From assembly GCF_020515625.1 (NCBI RefSeq), contig NZ_JAIWPJ010000005.1, positions 1 to 64,000 on the forward strand: DNA of 64,000 bases, read 5' to 3'. This document shows positions 18,540-27,009 of the stretch, one piece after another. This DNA comes from Natrinema amylolyticum. GTDB taxonomy: Archaea > Halobacteriota > Halobacteria > Halobacteriales > Natrialbaceae. Both the position numbers and the translations under genes were made by a program. The notes under the pieces were generated by a model. The model ran no database searches, had not been told where the DNA came from, and worked only from the letters and a program-made list of their open reading frames with translations. Every line of letters begins with the position of its first letter. Positions within the stretch are counted from its first letter, which is position 1.

Positions 18540-19582
18540 TGTCCGATCCAAGGGATTCCACCGATCCGAACGACACCGGAGGCATCGACGACGCGGGCAG
18601 CGGACCGCCGCGAGACCCGACCCTCCGCCGACCCGACGGCGGCACGTCCGTCCTCGAGGACGACCGCGACGCCGAACTCGACCGCGGCCCGTTCCAGCGG
18701 TGGGTGGCGAACTCGATTTCCCACCCAGAGCGGGTATACCGGGCGATGTTCTACGTCGCAGCGATCTTCTTCCTCGTGACGACGCTGTTCCCGTTCTACT
18801 GGCTGCTCATGGTCGCGTTGACGCCGGAGGGACAGCTGCAGGATATCGTCTTCACTCCCAACGGGTTCAATCCGGGCGCGTTCGTCGAGGTATTCCAGGT
18901 CATCCCATTCCACGTCTACATGTTCAACAGCTTCGTGATCGCGCTGGCCTCGACGGTCGTCGTCCTCGTCATCGCCAGCCTCGCCGGCTACGCCTTCGGC
19001 CGCCTCGAGTTCCCCGGTCGAACGCCGCTCATGCTGCTGGTGTTGATCATTTCGTTCTTCCCGCCGGCCGCCTTCTTCATCCCGCTGAACGACCTCTTCA
19101 ACACTTCCTTCGCGTTCCTCAGACCGATCACCGGCGACGGCACGCTCTACAACACACCGTTCGCCCTCGTGACCCCGCTGTCGGCGATCTTCATGCCGCT
19201 CGCGATCTTCATTCTCACGACGTTCTACGGACAGATCCCGGACGGGCTGGAGGACGCGGCCCGCGTCGAGGGAACGACCCGGCTCGGCGCGCTGTTCCGG
19301 GTCATCATCCCGCTGTCGGCACCTGGCGTCGCGACGGCCGGCGTGTTGACCTTCATCGCCGTCTACAACGAGTTCTTCTTCTCGTTCCTGATGACGGACG
19401 GCCAGCCGGAGAACTGGGCCCCGATCCTCGACGGGATCCTCGCGTATCAGGGACAGTACGAGGTGCTGTACAACCTCATGGCCGCCGCGAGCATCCTCGG
19501 GGTGATCCCCGTCGCGATCCTCGTGGTCATCGCACAGGAAAAGATCGTCAGCGGACTCACCGCAGGAGCACTCAAGGAGTAA
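18539..19582 (+). CDS. Sugar ABC importer permease 2 (MalG-like)
   Basis: The 347-aa permease has an unusually long acidic N-terminal tail of about 70 residues (rich in Asp, Pro, Thr) before the first membrane helix. The core matches MalG-like permeases, with the EAA loop EDAARVEGTTRLGALFRV and a C-terminal membrane helix ending near AQEKIVSGLTAGALKE, where it contacts the ATPase. It starts on the stop of permease 1. The long tail seems to be an intracellular, halophile-type extension. Confidence 0.93.
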   Translation: MSDPRDSTDPNDTGGIDDAGSGPPRDPTLRRPDGGTSVLEDDRDAELDRGPFQRWVANSISHPERVYRAMFYVAAIFFLVTTLFPFYWLLMVALTPEGQLQDIVFTPNGFNPGAFVEVFQVIPFHVYMFNSFVIALASTVVVLVIASLAGYAFGRLEFPGRTPLMLLVLIISFFPPAAFFIPLNDLFNTSFAFLRPITGDGTLYNTPFALVTPLSAIFMPLAIFILTTFYGQIPDGLEDAARVEGTTRLGALFRVIIPLSAPGVATAGVLTFIAVYNEFFFSFLMTDGQPENWAPILDGILAYQGQYEVLYNLMAAASILGVIPVAILVVIAQEKIVSGLTAGALKE

Positions 19583-19586
19583 CACA

Positions 19587-20774
19587 ATGGCACGAGTACG
19601 ACTCGAGAACGTCACGAAACGGTACGGAGAGGAAACGGCGGTCGACGACATCAGCCTCGAGGTCGAGGACGGCGAGTTCGTCACCTTCGTCGGCCCCTCG
19701 GGCTGTGGGAAGTCGACCACGATGGAGACGGTCGCGGGACTGACCCAGCCGACCGAGGGCCGCGTCTACATCGGCGATGACGACGTCACTACCCTCGCTC
19801 CCAAGGATCGAGGCGTCGCGATGGTCTTCCAGAACATCGCGCTGTTCCCGCACATGGACGTCTACGAGAACATCTCCTTCGGACTGCGGCTCCGCAAGTA
19901 CGACGACGAGGAGGTCCGGCGCCGCGTCGAGCAGGCCGCCGACATCGTCCAGCTCGAGGGAATGTTAGATCGGATGCCCAAAGAGATGTCCGGCGGCCAG
20001 CAACAGCGGGTCGGCATCGCCCGCGCGATCGTTCGCAACCCGGACGTGTTCCTGATGGACGAGCCGCTGGCCAACTTGGACGCGAAGCTGCGGGTCCACA
20101 TGCGGACGGAACTCCAGCGACTCCACCGGGAACTGGACGCGACGGTCATCTACGTCACTCACGATCAGGCCGAAGCGATGACGATGTCGAACCGGATTGC
20201 CGTCCTGAACGACGGCAAACTCCAGCAGATCGCGCCGCCGCTGGTCTGCTACAACGAACCCACGAACCTGTTCGTCGCCGGCTTCATCGGCTCGCCGTCG
20301 ATGAACTTCGTCGAGGGCGAACTCGTCGAAGGCGGCCTCGAGACCACCAACTTCACCGTCGATCTCGATCCGTCCCGTCTTCCGGGCGTGACCGTCGGCG
20401 ATGACGTCACGCTCGGTATCAGGCCGGAAGACGTCCACCTGTCGGAGTACGCCGACTCGCTCGCTTCGTCGACCGACAGGATCGACGCCCGAACCGACGT
20501 CTTGGAACCGATGGGCGACGAGGTCTTCGTCTATCTCTTGCTCTCCGAGGCGACGGCGGGATCGATGGAGCAGGATCCCGCCACGTCGCCAAACCAGTTA
20601 CTGATGAGCGTCACGCCCGATACGGATATCGAGGCGGAGCAAGACGTCGACGTCGTGCTGGACCGATCGAAGATCCACCTCTTCGATACCGCGACCGGCG
20701 ACGCGCTGGTCCACGGTATCACCGACCTCCCGGAGCGAGAGCCCGGAACGACGCCGACGGAAGCGGACAGCTGA
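19587..20774 (+). CDS. Sugar ABC importer ATP-binding protein (MalK/UgpC-like)
   Basis: The 395-aa ATPase has Walker A VGPSGCGKST (about 34-43), the signature MSGGQQQRVGIARA, Walker B VFLMDEPLANLD and the H-loop YVTHDQAEAMTM. The C-terminal third is the MalK-type OB/TOBE regulatory domain (LGIRPEDVHL). It energises the importer encoded just upstream, 4 bp after the permease 2 stop. In relatives the TOBE domain contacts regulators or enzyme IIA; no such partner is seen here. Confidence 0.94.
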   Translation: MARVRLENVTKRYGEETAVDDISLEVEDGEFVTFVGPSGCGKSTTMETVAGLTQPTEGRVYIGDDDVTTLAPKDRGVAMVFQNIALFPHMDVYENISFGLRLRKYDDEEVRRRVEQAADIVQLEGMLDRMPKEMSGGQQQRVGIARAIVRNPDVFLMDEPLANLDAKLRVHMRTELQRLHRELDATVIYVTHDQAEAMTMSNRIAVLNDGKLQQIAPPLVCYNEPTNLFVAGFIGSPSMNFVEGELVEGGLETTNFTVDLDPSRLPGVTVGDDVTLGIRPEDVHLSEYADSLASSTDRIDARTDVLEPMGDEVFVYLLLSEATAGSMEQDPATSPNQLLMSVTPDTDIEAEQDVDVVLDRSKIHLFDTATGDALVHGITDLPEREPGTTPTEADS

Positions 20775-20950
20775 ATGTCCGACATGGTGGTGGGGCTGCT
20801 CGAGGGGGTGCTCGTCTCCGGTCCCCATCGACGAGTGCTCGCCGTTTGGCGACGGACGGAAGTCCCTCGAGCCAAAGAATTCGATATAGCGGTGGGCGGT
20901 GTATCGGACCGGAACGAGACGAACGCCGGCAGTGCCAGAATAACAGGGAA

Positions 20951-22018
20951 ATGACACGAGATCGATCAGAGATAGAAACCGGGATCGTTGGCCTCGGCAA
21001 CATCGGCCAGTACCACGCCGAACGGCTCGTCGACCTCGGCGTGAGCCTCGCCGGGGGAATGGACGTCGCGGCCGAGGCGCGGACGCGCTTTGCACGACGG
21101 TACGACGTGGACGTCTACGACGACCACCACGAACTGTACGACGCCGTCGACGCGGTCATCATCACGACACCGAACAAGTATCACGAGGGGTACGCGATCG
21201 ACGCGTTCGAGCGGGACCTCCACGTCCTGCTCGAGAAACCGCTCGGCCACTCGATCGAGAGCGCCGAGCGGATCGCCGACGCGGCGGCGTCGTCGGACGG
21301 CTACGCCATGGTGGGGTTCAACAACCGATTCGCGAACACGGTCCAGATCGTGAAAAACCGGATCGATCGGGGCGATCTCGGTGACGTGTCCCACGTCGAA
21401 GCGAACTACGTGCGGCGGCGCGGCATTCCGGGGCGGGGCTCGTGGTTTACCCGCCAACAGATCGCCGGTGGCGGCGCGCTGATCGACCTCGGCGTCCACG
21501 CCATCGATCTCGCCCTCTACCTGCTCGGCTATCCCGAGGTCGAGGAAGTGAGCGGCGTCGCCCGCAGCGAGTTCGGCTCCCGCGAGGAGTACGCCTACCT
21601 CGATATGTGGGCCGACGACGCGGGCCCCGAAGGGTTCGACGTCGACGACTCCGCCAGCGCGTTCATTCGCTGTGCGGGAAACCGAACCATTTCGCTCGAG
21701 GTTGCGTGGGCGACCAACCGGCCGGCGACCCACGAGTTCGTCGCCCGCGGGACCGAGTCGGCCGCCCGCTTCGATCTCCTCGACGGCGATCTCACGATCC
21801 ACTCGGCGAGCAAGGTCGGCCCGGACCACCTCGAGGACACGACCATCGAGACGCGCCAGAACGACACCCACTCCGACGAGCAACGGGAGTTCTTCGATCG
21901 GATCGCCAACGAGGGAGACCACGGTAACAGCGTCGAGGAGGCCCTCGCGGTGCAGCGGGTCATCCACGGTATCTACCGCTCGAGCGAGAACGGACGGACG
22001 TTCACCGTCGAGGAGTAG
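20951..22018 (+). CDS. Gfo/Idh/MocA-family sugar oxidoreductase
   Basis: The 355-aa product begins with a Rossmann fold, IVGLGNIGQYHAERL, followed by the family's catalytic-site motif EKPLGHS and the C-terminal GGALIDLGVHAIDLALYLLG, where Asp and His are expected active-site residues. Such enzymes oxidise sugars, inositols or sugar acids with NAD(P). It lies 176 bp after the ABC ATPase in the same direction, suggesting that it acts on the imported compound. ATG 20951 is chosen because the Rossmann strand begins shortly after it; the longer frame from 20846 adds unrelated residues. Confidence 0.9.
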   Translation: MTRDRSEIETGIVGLGNIGQYHAERLVDLGVSLAGGMDVAAEARTRFARRYDVDVYDDHHELYDAVDAVIITTPNKYHEGYAIDAFERDLHVLLEKPLGHSIESAERIADAAASSDGYAMVGFNNRFANTVQIVKNRIDRGDLGDVSHVEANYVRRRGIPGRGSWFTRQQIAGGGALIDLGVHAIDLALYLLGYPEVEEVSGVARSEFGSREEYAYLDMWADDAGPEGFDVDDSASAFIRCAGNRTISLEVAWATNRPATHEFVARGTESAARFDLLDGDLTIHSASKVGPDHLEDTTIETRQNDTHSDEQREFFDRIANEGDHGNSVEEALAVQRVIHGIYRSSENGRTFTVEE

Positions 22019-22155
22019 CGGGTCGTTCGTCGCGGACCGGAATCGACGCCGCTCGGCGGATCGCCGAGTCGAGACGCCGCCGGACGGTACTGGCACTGTC
22101 CGACGGGGCAATTTCGTGCACGACGTTTACGGCGGGGAGTCACCAACGCCCGAAT

Positions 22156-22401
22156 ATGGAAACGCCTCCCGAACTGAGAGACGCGGCCGGTGGTGAAGAC
22201 GAAATCACGATCAGTAACCGCGAATACGAGGACGAGAGCGTCATCGCCGTGGACTTCGGCCCGACCGGGGAGAAGCCGTCGGTCGACGTCGTCGGCGAGA
22301 CGGCGATCGTCACCGTCGGCGAGAACCAGTTCGAGTTCGACGTTCCGGCCGGCGCGAGCGACGTCACCGTCAACGACGGTATTCTGACGATCAGGGGCTG
22401 A
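22156..22401 (+). CDS. Small Hsp20-like beta-sandwich protein
   Basis: The 81-aa acidic product (METPPELRDAAGG, then VIAVDFGPTGEKPSVDVVG and FEFDVPAGASDVTVNDGILTI cut short at RG) resembles a stripped-down alpha-crystallin fold: the final VNDGILTIRG matches the NGVLTI strand of Hsp20 proteins. It lacks the N- and C-terminal arms that give chaperone oligomers. It probably belongs to a haloarchaeal family of unknown role. It sits between the oxidoreductase and the isomerase. Confidence 0.65.
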   Translation: METPPELRDAAGGEDEITISNREYEDESVIAVDFGPTGEKPSVDVVGETAIVTVGENQFEFDVPAGASDVTVNDGILTIRG

Positions 22402-22472
22402 CGAGTCCTCGAGTCGCCGACCGGAGCCGCCGAGGCCGTCGACCGATCGGACCGACTGCCTGCCAACCCCCG

Positions 22473-22480
22473 TTTTATTT
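22473..22480 (+). promoter_or_regulatory. TATA-like element of the isomerase gene
   Basis: TTTTATTT centred about 27 nt before ATG 22504 indicates a leaderless transcript of its own for the isomerase gene, so it need not depend on the operon upstream. Confidence 0.55.
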
Positions 22481-22503
22481 TCTCGGGGATAGTCGGTCGT
22501 CCT

Positions 22504-23472
22504 ATGGATATCGGTGTACACACGCCACCGTTGGCGGACGAACCGCTCGAGAGCGCGCTTCCCTACCTCGACGGCCTCGGCGTCGGGGCGATCGAGCCGG
22601 GCGTCGGTGGCCATCCGGGACAGGACCACCTCACTCGGTCGGAGTACCTCGACGACGAGACCGAACAGGCCGAACTCCGCGACTTGCTCGAGGAGTACGA
22701 CATGCGGATCAGCGCGCTCGCGACGCACAACAACCCGCTCCATCCCGACGAGGAGCGGGCCGAGGAGGCCGACACCGAACTCCGCGAGGCGATCCGACTG
22801 GCCGCCCAACTCGAGGTCGGGACCGTGACCTGTTTCTCCGGGCTCCCGGCCGGCGGACCGAACGACGAGGTTCCCAACTGGATCACCGCGCCGTGGCCGC
22901 CGGAACACGCCGACGCGCTCGAGTATCAGTGGGAGCGAGCCGTCGAATACTGGGGCGAGATCGCTGACGTCGCCGCCGATCACGGGGTCGACATCGCGAT
23001 CGAGATGCACCCCAACATGCTGATCTACGAACCCCACGGAATGGCGCGGCTGCGCGAGGAGACCGGCGAGCGGATCGGCGCGAACTTCGACCCCTCACAC
23101 CTCTACTGGCAGGGGATCACGATCACCGACGCGATCCGCTATCTGGGCGAGCGCGAGGCGATCCATCACGTCCACGCCAAGGACACCAAGATCTACGACG
23201 CACAGGCCCGCGAGAAGGGAGTGCTGGACACGACGGCCTACGACGACGAGCCGAATCGGTCCTGGCTCTTCCGTTCGGTGGGGTACGGCCACGACGAAAC
23301 CCACTGGAAGGACATCGTCTCGACGCTCCGGATGGTCGACTACGACGGGGCCCTGAGCATCGAACACGAGGACTCCCTGACCAGTTCGCGGGAAGGCCTC
23401 GAGAAGGCGATCGATCTCCTCGAGCGAGCGATTTTCGAGACGCAGCCCGGAGAAGCCTACTGGGCGGAATAG
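22504..23472 (+). CDS. Sugar phosphate isomerase/epimerase (xylose-isomerase fold)
   Basis: The 322-aa TIM-barrel enzyme belongs to the AP-endonuclease-2/xylose-isomerase-like group. Likely metal ligands are visible: Glu in VDIAIEMHPNML, Asp/His in GANFDPSHLYWQG, His in HHVHAKDTKIYD and Glu in ALSIEHEDSL. Relatives include inosose dehydratases (IolE) and hydroxypyruvate isomerases. Together with the Gfo/Idh/MocA enzyme upstream it suggests breakdown of a sugar or cyclitol by oxidation followed by isomerisation or dehydration. The specific reaction is inference. Confidence 0.87.
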   Translation: MDIGVHTPPLADEPLESALPYLDGLGVGAIEPGVGGHPGQDHLTRSEYLDDETEQAELRDLLEEYDMRISALATHNNPLHPDEERAEEADTELREAIRLAAQLEVGTVTCFSGLPAGGPNDEVPNWITAPWPPEHADALEYQWERAVEYWGEIADVAADHGVDIAIEMHPNMLIYEPHGMARLREETGERIGANFDPSHLYWQGITITDAIRYLGEREAIHHVHAKDTKIYDAQAREKGVLDTTAYDDEPNRSWLFRSVGYGHDETHWKDIVSTLRMVDYDGALSIEHEDSLTSSREGLEKAIDLLERAIFETQPGEAYWAE

Positions 23473-23486
23473 GCCGCTCCCGACGC

Positions 23487-23795
23487 CTACTCCTCGATCG
23501 GACTGTTGACCGAGTCGCGAGACGAGGAGTCGCGGATGTCGACGTCGCTACCCGGGCGGACAACGATGTCGTATCCCTCGTACTCGAGTCGGACCACTAC
23601 GTCGCTCGCGGTGCCGGCGGTCGTGTGGAACAGTTCGTCGAGCGCCTCCGGATTGACGACCGTGAATAGCGGGTCGTAGGCGGGGGGCTCGACCTCGGTG
23701 ACGTCGACGCCCTCGTGTGCGGCGATCGCCTCGATGATGGCTTGGGTTGGCGGTACCTCACCATCGGGCGTCGACGTTTCGTCCCGGGAGGACAT
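23487..23795 (-). CDS. HalOD1 output-domain protein
   Basis: The 102-aa product has the HalOD1 pattern: TQAIIEAIAAHEGVDVTEV, PPAYDPLFTVVNPEALDELF and VVRLEYEGYDIVV. This domain is found alone or at the end of haloarchaeal signalling proteins and is thought to be an output module; its action is not known. It is a stand-alone copy here. A TTATCC element about 27 nt upstream is a possible promoter. Confidence 0.8.
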   Translation of the reverse strand: MSSRDETSTPDGEVPPTQAIIEAIAAHEGVDVTEVEPPAYDPLFTVVNPEALDELFHTTAGTASDVVVRLEYEGYDIVVRPGSDVDIRDSSSRDSVNSPIEE

Positions 23796-23925
23796 GCTAG
23801 CGCCTAAGATATTCCAGCGGATAAGGGTAATGGCAAATATAATTGATCGATGTCTATCAGTAATATCTGCTTCGACCGTCGATTACCGAATCGGCAACCG
23901 TTCCTGGAGGATAGTCGGACGCTCG

Positions 23926-25335
23926 TTACTCCGGGGCCTCGCCGCGAGCCCGCTCGAAGAGTTCGATGGCCCGCTCCCGCCGATCGGCGTGGTCGACGAT
24001 CGGTGCCGGATAATCGGGGGCGATCCGCTCGCACTCGGCCGGCTCGAGGTCGTGCCAGCCGTGGATCTCATCGGCGGTCGAGTCCGCGAGCTCGGGGACG
24101 TGCTCACGGATATACTCGGCGTCCGGATCGTACTCGCGGCCCTGTTTCATCGGGTTGAACACCCGGAAGTACGGCTGGGCGTCGGTGCCGGTCGAGCCCG
24201 CCCACTGCCAGCCGCCGACATCGTTCGCGGTGTCGTGATCCGCCAGCATCTCCCGGAACCAGTCGTAGCCCGCCCACCAGTCGGTCAGGAGGTCCTTCGT
24301 CAGGAAGGAGGCGACGAGCATTCGCACGCGGTTGTGCATCCACCCCTCCGTGCTGAGCTGTCGCATCCCCGCGTCGACGATCGGATACCCCGTCTCTCCG
24401 GCCTTCCAGGCCTCGAGCGCGTCGGGATCGTCGCGCCACTCGATCTCGCGTTCGTACCCGTTGAAGTTCTCGGTGACGGTCTCCGGGTTGAACGCGAGGA
24501 CGTGGGCGTAGAATTCCCGCCAGGCGAGCTGGCGCTGGAACTCGCGGACGCTCTCGCGGTCGCCGTCGCTCTCGGCCCGGTCGGCGGCGCGCTCGGTCGC
24601 GGCGTACAGTTCCCGCGGTCCGATCGTTCCCCACTTGAGGTGCGGCGAGAGCCGCGAGGTCCCGTGCTCGGCCGGGAAGTCGCGCCGGTCGGCGTAGTCG
24701 TAGATCGGCCCCGCACGGAAGTCGGCGACCCGTTCTCGGGCCGCCGCCGTCGTCACCGTCGGCGGCGTCGCCTCGGGCTCGTCGAATCCGAGATCGGCGA
24801 GCGACGGGATCGGCTCGCCGGAAACGTCCGCGAGGTCGCTCGCCTCGGGTTCGTCGGCCGGCGCTCGCTTGTCGCGGTCGCGCCACTTCTTCCAGAAGTA
24901 GGAAAAGACCGAGTAGTGGTCGCCCTGATTCGGCGTTATCGATCCGGGTTCGTGGTGGATCGCGTCGTGGACCGACTCGGCTGCGACCCCCTCGTCCTCG
25001 AGCGCCGCCCGGACCGCCCGATCGCGTTCCCGTGCGAGTCCGCTGTAGTCCTCGTTCCAGACGACCGTCGCGGCGTCGTACTCGGCCGCGACCCGCGGCA
25101 CGGCCGCGCTCGCCTCGCCACGGACCACGAGCAGGTCGCTCCCGTGGTCGCGGTACTGCGACCGGAGGCCGTCGAGGGCCTCGAGCAGACACGCGACCCG
25201 GACCGGTGAGGCGTGCGCGAGGACGGTCGGGTCGAGTACGAACAGCGGGACGACTGGATCGTCGGACGACGCGGCGCGTGCGAGCCCGCGATTGTCGGCG
25301 GGACGGAGATCCCGACGGTGCCAGTGAACGATCAC
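23926..25335 (-). CDS. phr: Deoxyribodipyrimidine photolyase (class I CPD photolyase)
   Basis: The 469-aa flavoprotein uses blue light to split cyclobutane pyrimidine dimers in DNA. The N-terminal antenna domain begins MIVHWHRRDLRPADNRGL, and the FAD-binding half carries LSPHLKWGTIGPRELY, LAWREFYAHVLAFNP, MHNRVRMLVASFLTK and GWQWAGSTGTDAQPYFR, all hallmarks of class I photolyases (the Trp-containing FAD/electron-transfer region is intact). Length is normal. Haloarchaea in sunlit brines depend on this repair. The gene is divergent from cetZ. Confidence 0.95.
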   Translation of the reverse strand: MIVHWHRRDLRPADNRGLARAASSDDPVVPLFVLDPTVLAHASPVRVACLLEALDGLRSQYRDHGSDLLVVRGEASAAVPRVAAEYDAATVVWNEDYSGLARERDRAVRAALEDEGVAAESVHDAIHHEPGSITPNQGDHYSVFSYFWKKWRDRDKRAPADEPEASDLADVSGEPIPSLADLGFDEPEATPPTVTTAAARERVADFRAGPIYDYADRRDFPAEHGTSRLSPHLKWGTIGPRELYAATERAADRAESDGDRESVREFQRQLAWREFYAHVLAFNPETVTENFNGYEREIEWRDDPDALEAWKAGETGYPIVDAGMRQLSTEGWMHNRVRMLVASFLTKDLLTDWWAGYDWFREMLADHDTANDVGGWQWAGSTGTDAQPYFRVFNPMKQGREYDPDAEYIREHVPELADSTADEIHGWHDLEPAECERIAPDYPAPIVDHADRRERAIELFERARGEAPE

Positions 25336-25650
25336 ACCGGATCTGACGGCCGGAGCACCGAAAGCGTGGGGATGTCGGCGATCCGCGAGCGATGAACCGC
25401 CCGGAGCGCGATCGGAGAGCCGGATCGACGATGGAAGCGACCGACGCGAGGAGTGCTAGCTATCGATGAAAGTCTGTATTAGCTGATAGTAATGAGTTCA
25501 TGAGCGTATTTTCTTCGTCTATATGTCGAGCATAACAATACCCGTTTCCGCGGACTCACGGGACGTGGAACCCGTTCCCCTCCCGGCCGATCCGGCCGGT
25601 CCACGACGGCCGGTCGCGATCGCGCCGGGGAACGGCCACGACAGACAGCT
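25336..25650. promoter_or_regulatory. Divergent control region between phr and cetZ
   Basis: This 315-bp gap holds no gene. It is AT-richer between about 25460 and 25545, with CGTATTTTCTTC and CTATATGTCG as candidate TATA-like elements for cetZ, implying a leader of about 90 nt. No clear operator is seen. The last 100 bp before cetZ are GC-rich with several GGCCGG repeats. Confidence 0.4.
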
Positions 25651-26814
25651 ATGAAACTCGCACTCATCGGCTTCGGTCAGGCGGGCGGGAAGGTCGTCGA
25701 CGAGTTCCTCGCCTTCGACGACGCGATCGACGGCGGCTTCGTCGAATCGGCAATCGCGGTCAACTCGGCGACGACGGACCTCAAGGGCCTCGAGCGCGTC
25801 TCCGAGGAGAATCGCGTCCTCATCGGGCAGGCGCGCGTGAAGGGCCACGGCGTCGGCGCGGACAACGAACTCGGCGCGGAAATCGCCGAGGCGAACATCG
25901 ACGAACTCCAAGGCGCGATCGATCGGATCCCGATCCACGAGATCGATGCGTTCCTCGTCGTCGCGGGGATGGGCGGCGGCACGGGAAGCGGCGGCGCGCC
26001 CGTCCTCGCGAAACACCTCCAGCGGATCTACACCCAGCCCGTCTACGGGCTGGGTATCCTCCCCGGAACGGACGAAGGCGGCATCTACACGCTCAACGCG
26101 GCCCGCTCGTTCCGGACGTTCGTCGACGAGGTCGACAACCTGCTGGTCTTCGACAACGACGCCTGGCGCAGCGCCGGCGAGTCCGTCGAGGGCGGCTACG
26201 ACCGCATCAACCGCGAGATCGTCGAGCGGTTCGGCCTCCTCTTCGCCGCCGGCGAGGTCCGAGAGGGCGATCACGTCGCCGAGAGCGTCGTCGACTCGAG
26301 CGAGATCATCAACACGCTCTCGTCCAGCGGCGTCTCCACGATCGGCTACGCCAGCGAGACGGTCGAAACGGGCGGCGGCCTGCTGTCCTCGCTGACCGGC
26401 AGCGACGACGCCTTCGACGACGGAGCGGCGACGAACCGGCTGACCAGCCTCGTTCGCAAGGCCACGCTCGGCCGGCTCACCCTTCCCTGCGACGTCGGCA
26501 GCGCCGACCGCGGCCTCGTCGTCGCGAGCGGCCCGCCGAGCTACCTCAATCGCAAGGGCGTCGAACGCGGCCGCCAGTGGCTCGAGGACGAGACCGGGAG
26601 CATGGAGATCCGCGGCGGCGATTACCCGATCACGGATCGGGACGAGGTCGGCACCATCGTCCTGCTGTCGGGCGTGACCGACGTGCCCCGGATCGACCAG
26701 CTCCAGCAGGTCGCGATCGAGGCCCAGGAGACGACCGAAGACGTCCGAGCGACCGCCGAGGCGGACTTCGCCTCGCTGATGGACACCGGCGGCGAACTCG
26801 ACGCGCTATTTTAA
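25651..26814 (+). CDS. cetZ: CetZ tubulin-superfamily cytoskeletal protein
   Basis: CetZ proteins are archaeal tubulin/FtsZ relatives that polymerise under the membrane and control cell shape and motility. The 387-aa product begins MKLALIGFGQAGGKVVDEF and has the GTP-binding T4 loop GMGGGTGSGGAP at residues 106-117. The C-terminal domain (about 230-387) lacks the FtsZ C-terminal membrane-tether peptide and instead ends in an acidic helix (LMDTGGELDALF). This favours CetZ over FtsZ1/FtsZ2. Which paralogue it is cannot be settled here. Confidence 0.93.
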   Translation: MKLALIGFGQAGGKVVDEFLAFDDAIDGGFVESAIAVNSATTDLKGLERVSEENRVLIGQARVKGHGVGADNELGAEIAEANIDELQGAIDRIPIHEIDAFLVVAGMGGGTGSGGAPVLAKHLQRIYTQPVYGLGILPGTDEGGIYTLNAARSFRTFVDEVDNLLVFDNDAWRSAGESVEGGYDRINREIVERFGLLFAAGEVREGDHVAESVVDSSEIINTLSSSGVSTIGYASETVETGGGLLSSLTGSDDAFDDGAATNRLTSLVRKATLGRLTLPCDVGSADRGLVVASGPPSYLNRKGVERGRQWLEDETGSMEIRGGDYPITDRDEVGTIVLLSGVTDVPRIDQLQQVAIEAQETTEDVRATAEADFASLMDTGGELDALF

Positions 26815-26924
26815 ACGCCGCTGCGGCTCGATCGATTTTCTCGCCGGAGGGACGGAGCGACTCCCTCGAGAACCGTGTGAGGTCGTCGCCGGCGGTCTCG
26901 TTCCACTCGCAGAGTCGTCGCCTC

Positions 26925-27004
26925 TAGGAGCCACTGAAACGATTTACACACTGATCGAAATGTCATCGTTCGATCAGATGTGCGATGACTTTCAGTGGCT
27001 CCTA
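26925..27004. repeat. 80-bp near-palindrome flanked by TA, MITE-like or bidirectional terminator
   Basis: Perfect 15-bp terminal inverted repeats (26925-26939 and 26990-27004, starting TAGGAGCCACTGAAA) bracket an interior that also folds back: CTGATCGAA pairs with TTCGATCAG around a 9-nt loop. The whole unit makes one long hairpin with few mismatches. It lies between the convergent cetZ and TRAP genes. TA at each end would fit TA target duplication. It encodes nothing. Confidence 0.8.
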
Positions 27005-27009
27005 TCGCG

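Noticed and set aside
26925-27004. CRISPR repeat or att site
   Set aside because: Single unit without spacers and no integrase or tRNA nearby; palindrome fits a MITE or terminator better.
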